Of a stretch of 50,333 nucleotides of DNA, positions 50,235 to 50,333 are shown one piece after another. The stretch's first letter is position 1, and each line of letters begins with the position of its first letter. The position numbers and the translations under genes are program-made. The notes beneath the pieces were generated by a model that saw only the letters and a list, made by a program, of their open reading frames with translations, did no database searches and was not told the origin of the DNA. Source of the DNA: Pseudomonadota bacterium (GTDB taxonomy: Bacteria > Pseudomonadota > Alphaproteobacteria > Caulobacterales > Caulobacteraceae); assembly GCA_023390245.1 (NCBI GenBank), contig JAEWDF010000024.1, positions 1 to 50,333 of the forward strand, in the 5' to 3' direction.

Positions 50235-50333
50235 TCATCTGGAGCGCCCCCGCCCGCCGTCGGGGTCGGTTCGCTGCCGCTGCCCAAGACGCTTGGCCAG
50301 GGCGTCCTGACGCAGCTCCATCGCATCGAACCG
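50235..50333 (-). CDS. 3' end of an unidentified minus-strand gene
   Basis: The minus strand is open from the right edge to a TGA at 50235-50237. It encodes 32 residues beginning RFDAMELRQDALAKRLGQRQ and ending in an Arg/Gly-rich tail, with a charged helical composition like the C-terminus of a DNA-processing protein. A relaxase gene is expected near here in an ICE and this could be its end, but the fragment is too short to tell. Confidence 0.35.
   Translation of the reverse strand, partial: RFDAMELRQDALAKRLGQRQRTDPDGGRGRSR

Larger units (their letters stand above)
12091..50333. mobile_element. Integrative and conjugative element, left end and most of its body (continues past the window)
   Basis: Seen: a truncated tRNA-Gln repeat at 12091-12134, an adjacent tyrosine recombinase, a run of accessory genes (defence-like cluster, lasso peptide locus, nuclease module) and a complete virB1-virB11/virD4 operon. 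No second tRNA-Gln sequence occurs to the right within the window. Because the fragment is the 3' half on the minus strand, the restored full tRNA should lie at the right end, beyond 50333. Relaxase and partition genes were not found and are probably outside. The right limit is therefore unknown; the assumption that everything from 12.1 to 50.3 kb is one element is inference. Confidence 0.75.

Noticed and set aside
1..50333. CRISPR arrays, rRNA genes and intact insertion sequences
   Set aside because: No regularly spaced repeats, rRNA segments or complete transposase genes were seen on either strand.

Overview
The window is high-GC DNA with dense genes, short intergenic gaps and many 4-nt ATGA start/stop overlaps. 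The protein families (HrpB, an APC permease beginning MWRIKSLDAI, FecI/FecR/TonB lasso-peptide loci, alphaproteobacterial-type VirB genes) point to a Caulobacteraceae-like alphaproteobacterium, probably near Brevundimonas or Caulobacter. This placement is inference from family resemblance; no rRNA is present.

Positions 1 to about 12,090 look like chromosomal core. They hold a TetR / periplasmic binding protein / FecCD permease operon for a vitamin B12- or siderophore-type ABC importer (permease cut by the window edge), a membrane glycosyltransferase, two RNA methyltransferases, an MHS-type MFS transporter, the helicase HrpB, an amino-acid permease with a clear terminator, a complete tRNA-Leu(UAG), a small secreted protein and a Dps ferritin.

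At 12,091-12,134 lies the 3' half of a tRNA-Gln gene, from the anticodon loop to CCA, on the minus strand. A 634-residue tyrosine recombinase follows. I read this as one end of an integrative and conjugative element (ICE) that runs off the right edge; the intact tRNA-Gln is expected beyond 50,333. The first cargo block (14.5-23.1 kb) is a likely defence island: a CHAT-domain protease facing a tightly packed operon of a BglII-fold protein with altered active-site residues, a ParB-fold protein, a SNF2 helicase and a DUF3883-like nuclease, with a convergent cytosine-C5 DNA methyltransferase. I do not recognise this set as a named system.

The second cargo block (23.6-34.7 kb) is a complete isopeptidase-type lasso peptide locus. 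The minus-strand operon encodes a GntR regulator, three small precursors (42, 41 and 38 aa), a fused RRE/leader protease (B) and an asparagine-synthetase-like cyclase (C). Converging on it, the plus strand encodes an ECF sigma factor, FecR anti-sigma factor, STN-containing TonB receptor and lasso peptide isopeptidase. No ABC exporter is present, as is usual for this class. Two precursors predict nine-residue rings and the third an eight-residue ring.

A short module (35.0-36.6 kb) carries an XRE-type regulator, a coiled-coil protein and a PD-(D/E)XK nuclease whose first codons are out of frame. From 36.7 to 48.9 kb is a full P-type type IV secretion operon (LuxR-type HTH, virB1-virB11, virD4, LPD7-domain protein), in which virB5 appears to have lost 26 C-terminal residues to an in-frame TGA. 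The window ends with a minus-strand lipoprotein, a small zinc-binding protein and the 3' end of an unidentified gene. Carriage of a lasso peptide locus together with its own conjugation machinery, and the six-gene defence-like cluster beside it, are the most interesting aspects.
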